Of a stretch of 64,000 bases of DNA, positions 51,771 through 62,960 are shown piece after piece. Numbering within the stretch: the stretch's first letter is position 1; every line of letters begins with the position of its first letter. The DNA comes from Skeletonema tropicum (taxonomy: Eukaryota; Bacillariophyta; Thalassiosirophyceae; Thalassiosirales; Thalassiosiraceae): positions 3,348,001 through 3,412,000 of the forward strand of contig CM074128.1 in NCBI GenBank assembly GCA_037178625.1, given 5' to 3'. Below the pieces are notes generated by a model. The model was not told where the DNA came from. It saw only the letters and a list, made by a program, of their open reading frames with translations, and did no database searches. The translations under genes and the position numbers were made by a program.

Positions 51771-54700
51771 TTATCTCTTCCTTCTACCGAAAAATTTGAG
51801 AATTTCTTCAACAATCAGGATGGGTGCAGCCCACTTCAGTGCTATCTCCCAGTCATGCATTGACAGTGGGACCAAACCGAAGCTCTTCGCAAGGCCTGGG
51901 AATCCAAGTTCTGCGCTGTAAACCACAGCAAGGTGAAGTGCAAAGGGTAATGCAACACCCAGCATCAAAAAAGGGTTCTGGTTTGGCCCCACGGTAAAGA
52001 TCGAGCTGTTCACAGATACTGCTGAGAGTGCCTTAAACAGTTCCATCAGTACGAGCACAGTCAGAGAGAGTGTTTGAGGTAATTCACGGCCAACTCCCTG
52101 GAACAGAGATTCGCAAGTCACGCCATCCGGGGGGCTCCATACCTGATTGCATTTGCCCCATGATGATAGCTGATGAAGTGTTACCCCCTGAGATAGGTAA
52201 TGGCCAACAAAAGAGCCAACAGTTGCAAATCCAACATAAAGTCCAGTAACGAGGTACCTAAATAACATCCAATTGGTCATGATAGGTTCGTCAGATGGCC
52301 TCGGTTTTTGCGTCATGACATCAGGTGAAGGGGGGTTGAAACCCAAAGCAGTTGCAGGAGGTCCATCAGTTACTAAGTTGACCCAAAGCAAGTGCATCGC
52401 ACTGAGGGGTTCTGGAAATCCGCAAACAGCTGCGAAGAGTATGGCTGCAATTTCTCCGATGTTGCAACTAATCAAGAAGCAAATGAAAGCTTGCATGTTG
52501 TTATAGATAGAACGTCCTTCCTCTATTGCGGCAACAATTGTGCTGAAGTTATCGTCAGCTAGGACCATATCTGCGGCCTCCTTCGAGACTTCGGTCCCAG
52601 AGATTCCCATCGCAATTCCAATACTAGCTTGCTGAAGAGCAGGTGCATCGTTTACACCATCACCAGTCATAGCAGCAATTTCTCCTTGAGATTGAAGCAT
52701 TTTGATCAAGCGCTGCTTGTCGGATGGTTCGGCTCGACAGAATATCATGTTCCCTGGGGTAGCAAGTAACTCACGCTGCTCTTTCTCTGGCTTCACAAAG
52801 AACTCACGTCCTTCGTATGCTTTAACCAGTTGTCCTGAGGAGGAAGGTGGCAGGATATTCACGTCACGAGCTATCGCCACAGCGGTGTCACGAGCGTCTC
52901 CGGTGATCATTATCACTCTTACCCCAGCGTCGTGGCATTTCTGAATACTTTCGGCAACCTCTGGTCGAGCTGGATCTTTGATACCCACCATACCGACCCA
53001 GGTCAAACCACTTTCAATAGATGCATAGTTTTGAGGATCTGAAAGAAGAGGATGCCGCGCGTCATCATCGGCATCTTGAGAGTAGTGTCTCAAACTAGGC
53101 TCGAGTTGGTTCGTTTCTTTGACGGCTAGCGCCAGACATCTCAGCGGTCTCGTTGCCAGTTCTGTTGTCTTTTGTTCGATCTGACGTCGCAGCTTTCCAT
53201 CCAGTTTCACTATTTTGCCATCACGTAATTTTGCATGTGTACACCGTTCCAGCAACATATTTGGTGCACCTTTCACGAGTAAACGGTTGCTTCGTGATGA
53301 TCCATTGGATGAAAGGACTGACATGGACTTTCTATCACGGTTAAATTCTAATGTTGCTTGATTGGGGTGTTCTGTTCTCCACACGTTCACGTTCGCAGAT
53401 GAGCGGATGGATGGAGAGGTGGATGACGACTTTGAGAATTTACCGCCAATCTTCTCTGCGAGAACGCACAATGCTGCCTCAGTGGGCTCTCCTATCCGTT
53501 CGTAAGTCTTTTCAGCAGCTTTGGGATTATCATTTCCAACGATGGTTGCATCGTTACACAATGCTGACACAGCAGCAACATCAGCGAGAGCTCCAGTTGG
53601 GTTGTTCTGTATTTCCACTGAGTGCTCTATTCCATCGATGGTGCCTTCCGGTGAGTATGATACGCCACTAATTGCGTGTTCTTCCACCAGAGAGTTTTCC
53701 TCCAGTAGTACAAGCGACACTGCTGTCATCTCATTTGTCGTTAACGTACCCGTCTTATCGGTACAAATGACACTAGTGCACCCGAGTGTTTCAACTGATG
53801 GCAGCTTGCGAACAATCACGTTGCGCTTAGCCATTCTTCGAGTGCCGAGGCTCAGACATAATGTGATGACTGCTGGTAGCCCCTCTGGAATGGCGGCCAC
53901 ACCTAGTGCGACTGCAACCTTCGCGTAGTAGATTGCTCCTTCGAGTGGTTGTTTGAACGTGGCATCATGAAATTTCGGTATCGATGCAACCCAAACCCCA
54001 ACGCAAATGAGTCCAATAATGATTGTGAGTTTATCCCCAAATTCATCGAGTTTAATTGCAAGTGGAGTTCGATGTGCTTGTTCATCGGATGCTGCTTCTG
54101 TCACCCCCCGTTGAATTTTTCCCATTTCAGTATCCATTCCCGTACGCACTACAACACCTAACCCTTTCCCGGCTGTTATCACAGTCCCTCCGTATAGCAT
54201 ACCGTTGGAATTGGCTCCCATCGCTCCTCCACCTGTTTGTACGTCATCATTTTTGGTGTCACCTTTGTACGGAATCTTAGTGACACTATCACTTTCGCCA
54301 GTTAAACAGGCCTCGTCAACGGTGAAGGATGACGTAGAAACAGAAACCAAACGAATATCTGCCGGTATTTTCTGGCCCACGCTTAAACGAACAACGTCTC
54401 CGGGAACGAGAGAAGACGCATCTAATTCCACTTCATCGACATTGTTTGCACCTCGACAGATCCTAACGACGGCCTTAGAAGCTTGCATTTCTTTCAATGC
54501 CGATAAACCCTTCGACGCATTCAATGATTGGTAGCCCCCGACCATGGCATTGATTACTAATATTGTTGTAATAACAATTGGCTCTACCAAAGCCTCCAAA
54601 AGATCCTTTATGCCAAAATCTTGAAGTTCAGGTGACTCTGTGTTACCTGAGAGTATGTTCTTTGCCTCTTTCACAACCTCTTCAGCAATAGATGATGACT

Positions 54701-56708
54701 TTGTCGAATGACTGCTTCCTCCGTCTCCGTGATGCAATAAATGAAGCAGCGGCTTCAGCAAAGGTTGCAACAATCCTAATCCCCATTCACCTACTTTTTC
54801 TTTCACCTCTAACAAACCGAAAAATGCCGAAACCATCGCGACTACGAGCAAAATTCGAACAAGCTTATCATCAAACTGTTCAATGATATAAGACAGCAGT
54901 GATCGTTGAACTGGTTGTTCCAGCTCATTCGGTCCGAATATATATTTGAGACGGTTGTAACGATCTTGACTGGTAAGTCCGAGCACTTGACCATCATCTG
55001 ACGTTGGAACACTTAAATAGTATTTCGATATCAACGATGCGAGCGGAATGGAGTTTGGGTCTGTCTTCAATCGAGCTCTAGGGTCTCCGGTTGGTTTAGG
55101 TACAGACTTCGATGCTTTCTTGCACTGCTCTAAGAGCGCCTCAGTAAACGCCTTTGCCCCGCACCATGTCTTCAGGCAACTCTCTATCAACGTTGGACTG
55201 ACAGCCTTCTCGTCCATGAATACATCCACTAGGGCTTTCCCTATGTCGTTGCCACGAGCGATTCCCTGCAAATTGCCATCGACACTGACGCTGACACCTA
55301 CTTTTGAACAATCAAAACGCAGTATTGTTCCCTTCGTTGCTTGACCTCCTTTTCTCTTAATTCCCTCAGTAATCAGCGACTCGAGTTCATCAATATCAGA
55401 TGAAGGACCACCAAATCTTACCTGCACGCTCTTCGCAATCGCTCCTGCGATAGTTTTTGCATCCACTGGGAACACAATATTTAGAACAAAGGAAGTTGTA
55501 GGAGATAAAGTGTCCAAGGCTCGCGATGCGTTCCGTAAAGCCAGTGATGCCTCCCTTCGGTGCTCTTCTCCGAGTTGGAAAGTTGATAGAAAGTGCAGCA
55601 CTGTTGGTGAAGCATACATGGCAATCGCGTATAGCTTCACAAAACTCTTCTTCCTTGAGCCTGCGCCAATTAGATAAAGCCCATCGTCCAGTTTTGGTTC
55701 GAATGCAACTCCTGTTGCAGCATCTTGGACTGGTTTCAGCTTAGCTTCAATAGCTTCAAGTTTGAGAAGTTCCACATCTACTTTGTTTTGTGCTTGTTCT
55801 TTCTTTCGTACTCGCTTCTCCTTCTCGATAGATTCTAGACTCTCATCACCACTGGATGATTTTCCATCAGAATTACTAGACGAACTCTTTGATGCCACAT
55901 CTTTTTCGCAGCTATTCTCGACAATACTATCCCTCAACGCAGGACTCACACCATCCTTATCCAAAAATACATCGCAAAACGCCTGACACAATCCTGGCGC
56001 AGATCCTATCTCCGTTCCATCGACAGATACTTTGACTCCCTCATCAGAACAATCGAATTGAAGTGTAGTTCCGGGAGTTGCCGCACCTTTGGCAGCTACC
56101 CCATCAAGAATGAGTTGTTTGAGTGTATCTACAGCACCCTTTTCCGATGTACGTGGGTCTACTGATTCTGCAATCGCTGCTGCCATCTTTTCAGCTCCAA
56201 CTTTGAAATTCATTTTGAGAAGAAATGTAGTTGTGGAGGTCTTTGATGTTGTTTTGATTGACTCTCGCAGTGTTGTTAGAGCACTCTCTTTATTGGATTT
56301 GGGCAATGCCGCGATGGTTTCCACAACATCATCATTGGAATATACTCCCACAGAATAGACTTTGATTGGTCCCTTCTTTCGTACTCCTACTCCTAGCAAG
56401 GAGAGATTGCCAAGCTTGTCATCAAATTCTATTTTCGTGGTTGGTTCTACCAACGCTCCTCCACGCAGGGACCAAAATTTGTGATGGTTGTTTCCAATGA
56501 ACGTTTTGTGAAATAAATGATTACTACTGATATGTTTGTTGCTCGACAGATTGCGCTGCGATGTGGACGTCACACCTGCCACACTTCGAGACAAACGTGG
56601 TAGACTAGCGAAATGATGATGATCGTGATTAGCCAAGACGACAGTCGGATGATTGGCCAGTAGAAATAATGCTAGCGTGCCAACAGTGGCAGTTGGTGAT
56701 GGTGCCAT
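51771..56708 (-). CDS. Two chalcone-isomerase-like domains fused to a SERCA-type Ca2+-ATPase
   Basis: One ORF of 1,645 aa from ATG 56708. Residues 1-27 look like a signal peptide. Two chalcone-isomerase-like (fatty-acid-binding-protein-like) domains follow, about 92-266 (LLGVGVRKKGPIKVYSVGVY) and 331-514 (LIGAGSRKKSFVKLYAIAMY), joined by an acidic/basic linker. From about residue 540 it is a P2A Ca2+ pump: ACLTGES, M4 VAAIPEGLPAVI, phosphorylated Asp about 984 in CTDKTGTLT, MITGDARDTA, TGDGVNDAPA (about 1346), M5 ISCNIGEIAAI, M6 NLVTDGPPATALGFNPPSP and M8 LVLMELFKAL. All SERCA Ca2+ ligands recognisable by motif are kept. There is no intron or stop between the domains. Ca2+ pumping is secure from family knowledge; the role of the fused domains is unknown. 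Confidence 0.93.
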   Translation of the reverse strand: MAPSPTATVGTLALFLLANHPTVVLANHDHHHFASLPRLSRSVAGVTSTSQRNLSSNKHISSNHLFHKTFIGNNHHKFWSLRGGALVEPTTKIEFDDKLGNLSLLGVGVRKKGPIKVYSVGVYSNDDVVETIAALPKSNKESALTTLRESIKTTSKTSTTTFLLKMNFKVGAEKMAAAIAESVDPRTSEKGAVDTLKQLILDGVAAKGAATPGTTLQFDCSDEGVKVSVDGTEIGSAPGLCQAFCDVFLDKDGVSPALRDSIVENSCEKDVASKSSSSNSDGKSSSGDESLESIEKEKRVRKKEQAQNKVDVELLKLEAIEAKLKPVQDAATGVAFEPKLDDGLYLIGAGSRKKSFVKLYAIAMYASPTVLHFLSTFQLGEEHRREASLALRNASRALDTLSPTTSFVLNIVFPVDAKTIAGAIAKSVQVRFGGPSSDIDELESLITEGIKRKGGQATKGTILRFDCSKVGVSVSVDGNLQGIARGNDIGKALVDVFMDEKAVSPTLIESCLKTWCGAKAFTEALLEQCKKASKSVPKPTGDPRARLKTDPNSIPLASLISKYYLSVPTSDDGQVLGLTSQDRYNRLKYIFGPNELEQPVQRSLLSYIIEQFDDKLVRILLVVAMVSAFFGLLEVKEKVGEWGLGLLQPLLKPLLHLLHHGDGGSSHSTKSSSIAEEVVKEAKNILSGNTESPELQDFGIKDLLEALVEPIVITTILVINAMVGGYQSLNASKGLSALKEMQASKAVVRICRGANNVDEVELDASSLVPGDVVRLSVGQKIPADIRLVSVSTSSFTVDEACLTGESDSVTKIPYKGDTKNDDVQTGGGAMGANSNGMLYGGTVITAGKGLGVVVRTGMDTEMGKIQRGVTEAASDEQAHRTPLAIKLDEFGDKLTIIIGLICVGVWVASIPKFHDATFKQPLEGAIYYAKVAVALGVAAIPEGLPAVITLCLSLGTRRMAKRNVIVRKLPSVETLGCTSVICTDKTGTLTTNEMTAVSLVLLEENSLVEEHAISGVSYSPEGTIDGIEHSVEIQNNPTGALADVAAVSALCNDATIVGNDNPKAAEKTYERIGEPTEAALCVLAEKIGGKFSKSSSTSPSIRSSANVNVWRTEHPNQATLEFNRDRKSMSVLSSNGSSRSNRLLVKGAPNMLLERCTHAKLRDGKIVKLDGKLRRQIEQKTTELATRPLRCLALAVKETNQLEPSLRHYSQDADDDARHPLLSDPQNYASIESGLTWVGMVGIKDPARPEVAESIQKCHDAGVRVIMITGDARDTAVAIARDVNILPPSSSGQLVKAYEGREFFVKPEKEQRELLATPGNMIFCRAEPSDKQRLIKMLQSQGEIAAMTGDGVNDAPALQQASIGIAMGISGTEVSKEAADMVLADDNFSTIVAAIEEGRSIYNNMQAFICFLISCNIGEIAAILFAAVCGFPEPLSAMHLLWVNLVTDGPPATALGFNPPSPDVMTQKPRPSDEPIMTNWMLFRYLVTGLYVGFATVGSFVGHYLSQGVTLHQLSSWGKCNQVWSPPDGVTCESLFQGVGRELPQTLSLTVLVLMELFKALSAVSVNSSIFTVGPNQNPFLMLGVALPFALHLAVVYSAELGFPGLAKSFGLVPLSMHDWEIALKWAAPILIVEEILKFFGRRKR

Positions 56709-57249
56709 ATTTACAACTGACCTATGACGTACTTGCCGTCTATCTTACTTGAGTTCAGCACACGCCAGCACGAAGAGTCTTTGAGCTGAATATTCTACTT
56801 CTCTCTCTTTAAAACGTCGAATGAAATAGTAGGAAATCTTCCTATCCTAAGCCGTGTTGACAGAGAGCTTGCACGACAGCTCTACTACTACTACTACAGC
56901 TGAAATCCAAGTGGAAAGGTTGATGATAGAGTTGAATTTGCTTTGATTTTGATTTTCGATTTTGATCAATCTGTGAGCGTGAGCTTTGGGCGGGCTTGCC
57001 GGGCGAAAATAAGTACGTTAATGGTAGGCTATCATTCTTACATACACAGTATAGTTACATCGGTAGGTTGAGGTTATGTAGGTAGGGTAGGTTGGCAGTT
57101 GGCAGCCATGTAGCCAGGCGCCAGGCGCTGCGCGCAGCTAATAAAATATTGTAATTGGCAAGCACCATGAAGGTGATGGATAGATGTATTGCAGTTGTAG
57201 GCTGACTGGACGAACGCAATGACACGCCAGAGGTGACGACGAAACCATC
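56709..57249. promoter_or_regulatory. Divergent spacer Ca2+-ATPase fusion / TilS
   Basis: 541 bp between outward starts. It contains short TAC and GGTAG-like runs and GC-rich CCAGGCGCCAGGCGCTGCGCGCAGC near 57114-57138, with no gene. Confidence 0.4.
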
Positions 57250-59203
57250 ATGAGCTATCATCATCTCCTTAACAGACGACTTTGGCCGCTACGTGCTTCG
57301 GCCATACTATTTACTAACATTGTGTCGGCATGCAGCGGATTTTGTTTGCACCATCAGCTTCATCCTGTTGTGTCGTTGCAAAGACAACTCATGCATCGTC
57401 AGCGTGTATCTTCCTATGCGCCCATGCAGTGCCCATCTATGCACAATCGAGATTTAAGTATCGCTGCCACCGGAAGAAAACATGAATTTGTAGATGATGG
57501 AAATGTGAGTTGTAGAGATAAGTAGTGATTCAGGATGCACTTGATCGTTTTTAGTTGCTAATGACATTGCCTCGCAAAACTTTTAGATAATACCTGCAGT
57601 TAGATCGTCTCTGCGCGATGATCTCATTCAGCCTCATATTGATACAATATCAAGTGACAGCAGTCAAGACAGTTCAACAGTTGTATTGTTGCTTGCAGTG
57701 AGTGGAGGGAGTGATTCCGTGGCTTTGTTCCATGCCGTGAATGCATTGCTGAGAAAAAATTATGATGATTCCACACATCACACAACGACATATTTAAACC
57801 TTGATAACAATAGTAATGATGGAGTGAAAGAAGTTCAATGTGAACTCCATGTAGCTCATTTCAATCATGAGCAAAGGGGAGATAATAGTGATGGAGACGA
57901 GGCATTCGTTCAGAGATTGTGTGCCGAAAGGGACATTCCATTTCACAATTACTTCTGGTCAGACGAAGAGTCCGCTTCTTCAAAGGTTGAACAGATTGAT
58001 GAAGATACAATGAGTAGTATTTCTTTTTCACAAGATATTGCACGACAATGGAGGCGGCGAAAACTGAGAGATCTCTTGTCGGACTTGGTGCTGCAAACCA
58101 ATAATAGAATGTTTGGCACAAATAGGTGGGGTGCCATACTGACTGCTCATCATGGAGATGACTCTGATGAAACCATACTTTTAAAGCTCTTACGAGGATC
58201 ACATTTGTCAAATCTGCGAGGAATGGAAGCAAGGAGTGACAGCTTCGATCTTACAACTGATTTGTCACCTTCTACTGGTGTTGGATACTTTGCAAAACCA
58301 ATGTTACAACTTCGCAAAAATGACATCACAAAGTTTTTAGAATCTAATGCACTTGGGTGGAGAGAAGATGAAAGCAACGCATCGAACAAGTACAAAAGAA
58401 ACAAAGTGAGGAATGAGTTGATTCCTCTAATGCGGGAGTTAGCGGGTGGAGAACAAGCATTGCAGAAACGGTTTGACAACATAGAGCAACAAAGCAGAGC
58501 AATATCAAAGGATTTGAAGGAACGAGCGGCGTCATATCTAGCATCTATGCCTTCTCAGTCAGAGTTCTGGCTACCAGGTGATAAAATTGATATCGTTTGT
58601 GAGGAGGCATTTCATATTTGGGCTTCCACAGTGACTGATCGAAAGCTTCAGCTATCTTACGACCAAATGAACCGCATTAAGTTCCAAGTTGAGAGCTACC
58701 CTGGTAGATTGAAATGGATAATTGATGTAGGAGGTTTGTGGCGTGTGCAGAGAAATGGAAGCGTGTTGACTGTATTACACGACACTGAAAGTGATTGCGA
58801 AACTCTACCCTGGTGCATAGTAGAAACAAAATCTGTGCACTTTGATGCAAATGATCAAGAAGATAGTGATACAGAGCTGTTCGTCTCGATACCTCAGACG
58901 TTAGAGAAGTCTGCACTCACAATAAAATGCGTAAAGGATGTGGGGAACGTGATGTTTCTGCCGCCATGGAGAAAAGGAAGAAGTCCAATAAAGATAAAGG
59001 AGCTACTTCGTGGACAAAAGATTCCACTCCATCTTCGAGACGAAACACTGGTCCTATGTATTGCTAGTAAAGATGAAGATGAAATAGTAGCCGTACATAT
59101 ACATGATACAGATAACAACAATGTTGGCAAGTGGATCATACAGTCGCACTTTCATCCAACCGAAGGCAACTGTGTAACGAAAGTAAAACTAGCAAGAACA
59201 TGA
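57250..59203 (+). CDS. tilS: tRNA(Ile)-lysidine synthase, nuclear-encoded organellar form
   Basis: Adds lysine to C34 of tRNA-Ile(CAU) so that it reads AUA and is charged with Ile. Exons 57250-57504 and 57587-59203 (82-bp intron, GTGAGT...TTTAG) give 623 aa. The PP-loop ATP motif is LLAVSGGSDSVAL (about residue 120). Further signature elements are HVAHFNHEQRG, RRRKLRDLL, ILTAHHGDDSDETILLKLLRG, and the C-terminal MFLPPWRKGRSPIKIKELLRGQKIP. The first 85 residues are an extra leader with a hydrophobic stretch (ASAILFTNIVSACSGF), consistent with plastid or mitochondrial targeting. Organelle tRNA sets need this enzyme, which makes nuclear coding and import reasonable. Confidence 0.92.
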
Positions 59204-59329
59204 CTACATCAAACAAAGAAAAAGAAAGTTCACATTGAAAATAGAGAAGATTTGTATTAAAAACTAGATAAGTATATATTTACCATCAAGAAAATATTGA
59301 GCTTCGATTCAAAATGCTTGAACAGGGAG

Positions 59330-62300
59330 CTGACGGCCACCAACACTGGACCTCTCGTATCAGCTGCGAGGCTGTAGCATTGCTTCTACGAACGCCAAAC
59401 GTCTGAGCAGTGCAAATGCGCTTGTATACTATCAGCGCCGAGTACAATGGGACACTAGAAGCGGCTCAGGCCCATATTGACGACGATAGATACGATTTGG
59501 TGGTTTGATTGTGCTGCTGGCCAGCCCACACTGGACCTCTCAAATCAGCTGCGAGGCTGCAGCATTGCTTCTATGAACGCCAAACGTCTGAGCAGAGCAA
59601 ATGTGCTTGTGAACTATCAGCGCCGACTATAATGCGTCACTAGAAGCGGCTCAGGCCCATATTGACGACGATAGATACGATTTGGTGGTTTGATTGTGCT
59701 GCTGGCCAGCCCACACTAAACCCCTTATATCAGCTGCGAGACTGTAGCATTGCTTCTACAAACGCCAAACGTCTGAGCAGAGCAAATGGGTTTGTCTAGT
59801 ATCAGCGCCGAGTATAATGGGACACTAGAAGCGGCTCATGCCAATATTGACGACGATAGATACGATTTGGTGGTTTGATGTGCCGCTGGCGAGCCCACAC
59901 TGGACCTCTCATATCATCTGCGAGACTGTAGCATTGCTTCTACGAACGCCAAACGTCTGAGCAGTGCAAATGTGCTTGTGAACTATCAGCGCCGACTATA
60001 ATGCGTCACTAGAAGCGGCTCAGGCCCATATTGACGACGATAGATACGATTTGGTGGTTTGATGTGCCGCTGGCCAGCCCACACTGGACCTCTCATATCA
60101 TCTGCGAGACTGTAGCATTGCTTCTACGAACGCCAAACGTCTGAGCAGTGCAAATGACCTTGTGAACTATCAGCGCCGACTATAATGCGTCACTAGAAGC
60201 GGCTCAGGCCCATATTGACGACGATAGATACGATTTGGTGGTTTGAAGCACAGGTAGCTAGCCCACACTGGACTTCTCATATCAGCTGCGAGACGGTAGC
60301 ATTGCTTCTACGAACGCCAAACGTCTGAGCAGTGCAAATGTGCTTGTGAACTATCAGCGCCGACTATAATGCGTCACTAGAAGCGACTCAGGCCCATATT
60401 GACGACGATAGATACGATTTGGTGGTTTGATTGTGCTACTGGCGAGCCCACACTGGACCTCTCATATCATCTGCGAGACTGTAGCATTGCTTCTACGAAC
60501 GCCAAACGTCTGAGCAGAGCAAATGTGCTTGTGAACTATCAGCACCGACTATAATGCGTTACTAGAAGCGGCTCAGGCCCATATTGACGACGATAGATAC
60601 GATTTGGTGGTTTGATTGTGCTGCTGGCCAGCCCACACTGGACCCAATATTGACGACGATAGATACGATTTGGTGGTTTGAAGCACAGGTAGCTAGCCCA
60701 CACTGGACTTCTCATATCATCTGCGAGACGGTAGCATTGCTTCTACGAACGCCAAACGTCTGAGCAGTGCAAATGTGCTTGTGTACTATCAGCGCCGACT
60801 ATAATGCGTCACTAGAAGCGGCTCAGGCCCATATTGACGACGATAGATACGATTTGGTGGTTTGATGTGCCGCTGGCCAGCCCACACTGGACCTCTCATA
60901 TCATCTGCGAGACTGTAGCATTGCTTCTACGAACGCCAAACGTCTGAGCAGTGCAAATGTGCTTGTGAACTATCAGCACCGACTATAATGCGTCACTAGA
61001 AGCGGCTCAGGCCCATATTGACGACGATAGATACGATTTGGTGGTTTGATTGTGCCGCTGGCGAGCCCACACTGGACCTCTCATATCATCTGCGAGACTG
61101 TAGCATTGCTTCTACGAACGCCAAACGTCTGAGCAGTGCAAATGTGCTTGTGAACTATCAGCGCCGACTATAATGCGTCACTAGAAGCGGCTCAGACCCA
61201 TATTGACGACGATAGATACGATTTGGTGGTTTGATTGTGCCGCTGGCCAGCCCACACTGGACCTCTCATATCATCTGCGAGACTGTAGCATTGCTTCTAC
61301 GAACGCCAAACGTCTGAGCAGTGCAAATGTGCTTGTGAACTATCAGCGCCGACTATAATGCGTCACTAGAAGCGGCTCAGGCCCATATTGACGACGATAG
61401 ATACGATTTGGTGGTTTGAAGCACAGGTAGCTAGCCCACACTGGACCTCTCATATCATCTGCGAGACTGTAGCATTGCTTCTACGAACGCCAAACGTCTG
61501 AGCAGAGCAAATGTGCTTGTATACTATCAGCGCCGAGTATAATGCGTCACTAGAAGCGGCTCAGGCCCATATTGACGACGATAGATACGATTTGGTGGTT
61601 TGATTGTGCTACTGGCGAGCCCACACTGGACCTCTCATATCATCTGCGAGACTGTAGCATTGCTTCTACGAACGCCAAACGTCTGAGCAGAGCAAATGTG
61701 CTTGTGAACTATCAGCACCGACTATAATGCGTTACTAGAAGCGGCTCAGGCCCATGTTGACGACGATAGATACGATTTGGTGGTTTGATTGTGCTGCTGG
61801 CCAGCCCACACTGGACCTCTCATATCAGCTGCGAGACTGTAGCATTGCTTCTACGAACGCCAAACGTCTGAGCAGAGCAAATGTGCTTGTGAACTATCAG
61901 CACCGACTATAATGCGTTACTAGAAGCGGCTCAGGCCCATATTGACGACGATAGATACGATTTGGTGGTTTGATTGTGCTGCTGGCCAGCCCACACTGGA
62001 CCTCTCATATCAGCTGCGAGACTGTAGCATTGCTTCTACGAACGCCAAACGTCTCAGGAGAGCAAATGGGTTTGGCTAGTATCAGCGCCGACTATAATGC
62101 GTCACTAGAAGCGGCTCAGGCCCATATTGACGACGATAGATACGATTTGGTGGTTTGAAGCACAGGTAGCTAGCTCACACTGGACCTCTCATATCAGCTG
62201 CGAGACTGTAGCATTGCTTCTACGAACGCCAAACGTCTGAGCAGTGCAAATGTGCTTGTGAACTATCAGCGCCGACTATAATGCGTCACTAGAAGCGGCT

Positions 62301-62960
62301 CAGGCCCATATTGACGACGATAGATACGATTTGGTGGTTTGATGTGCCGCTGGCGAGCCCACACTGGACCTCTCATATCATCTGCGAGACTGTAGCATTG
62401 CTTCTACGAACGCCAAACGTCTGAGCAGTGCAAATGTGCTTGTGAACTATCAGCGCCGACTATAATGCGTCACTAGAAGCGGCTCAGGCCCATATCGACG
62501 ACGATAGATACGATTTGGTGGTTTGATTGTGCTGCTGGCCAGCCCACACTGGACCTCTCATATCAGCTGCGAGACTGTAGCATTGCTTCTACGAACGCCA
62601 AACGTCTGAGCAGTGCAAATGGGTTTGTCTAGTATCAGCGCCGAGTATAATTCGACTCTAGAAGCGGCTCAGGCCCATATTGACGACGATAGATACGATT
62701 TGGTGGTTTGATTGTGCTGCTGGCCAGCCCACACTGGGCCTTTTATAGCAGTTTCGAGACTGTAGCATTGCTTCTACGAACGCCAAACGTCTGAGCAGTG
62801 CAAATGTGCTTGTGAACTATCAGCGCCGAATATGAACGGACACTAGAAGCGGCTCAGGCCCATATTGACGACGATAGATACGATTTGGTGGTTTGAAGCA
62901 CAGGTAGCTAGCCCACACTGGGCCTCTTATAGCAGCTGCGAGACTGTAGCATTTAGTCTA
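59330..62960. repeat. Satellite C: about 20 tandem units of about 184 bp
   Basis: The landmark CGCCAAACGTCT recurs from about 59390 to 62780 at 182-186-bp steps (19 good copies plus a degenerate last unit). Each unit has GCGAGACTGTAGCATTGCTTCTACGA, a variable GCAAATGTGCTTGTGAACTATCAGCGCC, TATAATGCGTCACTAGAAGCGGCTCAGGCCC and TTGACGACGATAGATACGATT. One unit is truncated by an internal deletion near 60640-60680. Linkers fall into three classes (TTGTGCTGCTGGCCAG, GTGCCGCTGGCGAG, AGCACAGGTAGCTAG). No separate gene is seen. Confidence 0.95.

Noticed and set aside
53521..53928. Plus-strand ORF of 135 codons
   Set aside because: Antisense to the conserved phosphorylation region of the Ca2+-ATPase.
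59330..62960. CRISPR array
   Set aside because: The 184-bp units are similar along their whole length, with no unique spacers of fixed size, and the genome is eukaryotic.
59330..62960. tRNA or 5S rRNA gene cluster
   Set aside because: No cloverleaf-forming arms, no A/B box pair and no T-run terminators at unit ends.
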